A stretch of 12,626 bases of DNA. It comes from Bordetella parapertussis (GTDB lineage: Bacteria > Cyanobacteriota > Cyanobacteriia > PCC-6307 > Cyanobiaceae). Positions 12,071 to 12,626 of the stretch are shown piece by piece. Position 1 is the stretch's first letter. Each line of letters begins with the position of its first letter. Both the position numbers and the translations under genes were made by a program. The notes beneath the pieces are model-generated. The model made no database searches. It saw only the letters and a program-made list of their open reading frames with translations, and was not told the DNA's origin. The stretch covers positions 1 to 12,626 of the forward strand of contig CALPMR020000056.1 of assembly GCA_943324725.2 (NCBI GenBank). The letters run 5' to 3'.

Positions 12071-12626
12071 TCAACAGCTGCCGGCAGGCCCCACAGGCTC
12101 GACGCTGCCGCCGCTGGGTTCGCGGTAATCGAGCCGCAGAAAGTGGATCAGCGGCGCGAACGGCTTCAGGCAAGCCCCTTCATGGGGCAATCCCTTGATC
12201 ATCCGGTTCCAGTAGAGCCAGGGGAGCAGACGCGTTTTCATCAGCCACTGGCTCCAGCGCTCTTTGGTGGGATCGACCAGAAACGAGCTGATCGGCTTCT
12301 GGCTGTAGTCGAACTCCGCCATCACCACGCTGCCATAGCCGGTGATCAGCGGGCAGACGGTATAGCCGTCGTAGTGCGCCATCAGAGGCAGGCCCTCCAG
12401 AAAGGCCAGCACATTGGCCGCCGTCACCGGTGCCGCGCCGCGGGCGGCTCCAGCCGTTCTGGAGGTTGGCAATCCAGACACATCACCAAGGGCAAAGACA
12501 TTGGCAAAGCGGGGATGCTGGGTCGTCAGCCTGTCGGCGGCCACCCAGCCACCAGGATCGTCGCCGGCCAGCGGACTCGCCTGCACCACCTCAGGTGCCG
12601 TCATCGGTGGCACGGCATGAAGCATG
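12071..12626 (-). CDS. sqr: Type II sulfide:quinone oxidoreductase, C-terminal part (5' end outside window)
   Basis: SQR is a membrane-associated flavoprotein that oxidises sulfide to sulfane sulfur and passes electrons to quinone. The 184 residues present match the C-terminal half of the eukaryote-like type II group: PPMTAPEVVQ, the FAD/quinone segment FANVFALGDVSGLPTSRTAGAAR, then YDGYTVCPLITGYGSVVMAEFDY, which holds the conserved second redox Cys, and LLPWLYWNRMIKG. The family is about 400 residues long, so the ATG at 12625 is internal and the gene continues past the right edge. It ends in a Pro/Gly-rich tail of about 15 residues. It is convergent with the ArsR-family gene, with 88 bases between. 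Transcription reading through would enter the regulator antisense. Confidence 0.92.
   Translation of the reverse strand, partial: MLHAVPPMTAPEVVQASPLAGDDPGGWVAADRLTTQHPRFANVFALGDVSGLPTSRTAGAARGAAPVTAANVLAFLEGLPLMAHYDGYTVCPLITGYGSVVMAEFDYSQKPISSFLVDPTKERWSQWLMKTRLLPWLYWNRMIKGLPHEGACLKPFAPLIHFLRLDYREPSGGSVEPVGPAGSC

Noticed and set aside
1..12626. CRISPR arrays, insertion sequences, rRNA or tRNA genes
   Set aside because: No spaced direct repeats, no transposase-like frames with terminal inverted repeats, and no structural RNA signatures were seen; the only tandem repeats are the 18-base and 13-base ones listed.

Overview
The window looks like chromosome of a GC-rich picocyanobacterium of the Cyanobium/Synechococcus type. 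This is inferred from the strong GC bias, the cyanobacterial style of the Zur regulator (HHLTC...CPVHDL...HTLEFFGLC), the fused HisIE enzyme and a eukaryote-like type II sulfide:quinone oxidoreductase. No rRNA, tRNA, CRISPR array or insertion sequence was found. Coding density is very high and real genes are packed with short gaps or 1-4 base overlaps.

Left part (1-1757): the tail of an unrecognised + strand gene, a small two-helix membrane protein with a polyproline N-terminus (+), a small three-helix membrane protein (-), and hisIE (-), the bifunctional histidine biosynthesis enzyme with an unusually long low-complexity linker.

Middle part (1915-8003, all +): a divergent 6-pyruvoyl-tetrahydropterin synthase paralog, a DUF318/YcgR-type permease, its usual YcgQ/TIGR03943 partner, a 450-residue exported or membrane-anchored protein of unknown function, a Zur-type Fur regulator, and a large MscS-family channel. 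The joins (GTGA, GTGA, ATGA overlaps, 10-22 base gaps) make this one probable transcription unit. The likely theme is zinc or another metal at the cell envelope, but no Zur box was seen.

Right part (8092-12626): a sulfide and persulfide module. Four - strand genes form a probable operon in transcription order: persulfide dioxygenase-rhodanese fusion, rhodanese-DUF2892 membrane protein, TauE/SafE exporter, OsmC-like protein. An ArsR-family regulator runs divergently (+), and convergent to it lies the 3' part of a sulfide:quinone oxidoreductase gene (-), which runs off the right edge. The proposed flow is: SQR oxidises sulfide to persulfide; the dioxygenase oxidises glutathione persulfide to sulfite; the rhodaneses move sulfane sulfur; the TSUP permease exports sulfite or a related anion; OsmC may remove peroxides or persulfides. 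The divergent promoters of the regulator and of the dioxygenase operon each carry a near-identical 21-base element in opposite orientation (17 of 21 positions identical), the best candidate operator of this system. Overlap of parts of this module with the known BigR/SqrR type of sulfide operons means it is not wholly new; the less ordinary points are its combination with OsmC in a cyanobacterium, the shifted cysteine pattern of the regulator, and the paired operator.
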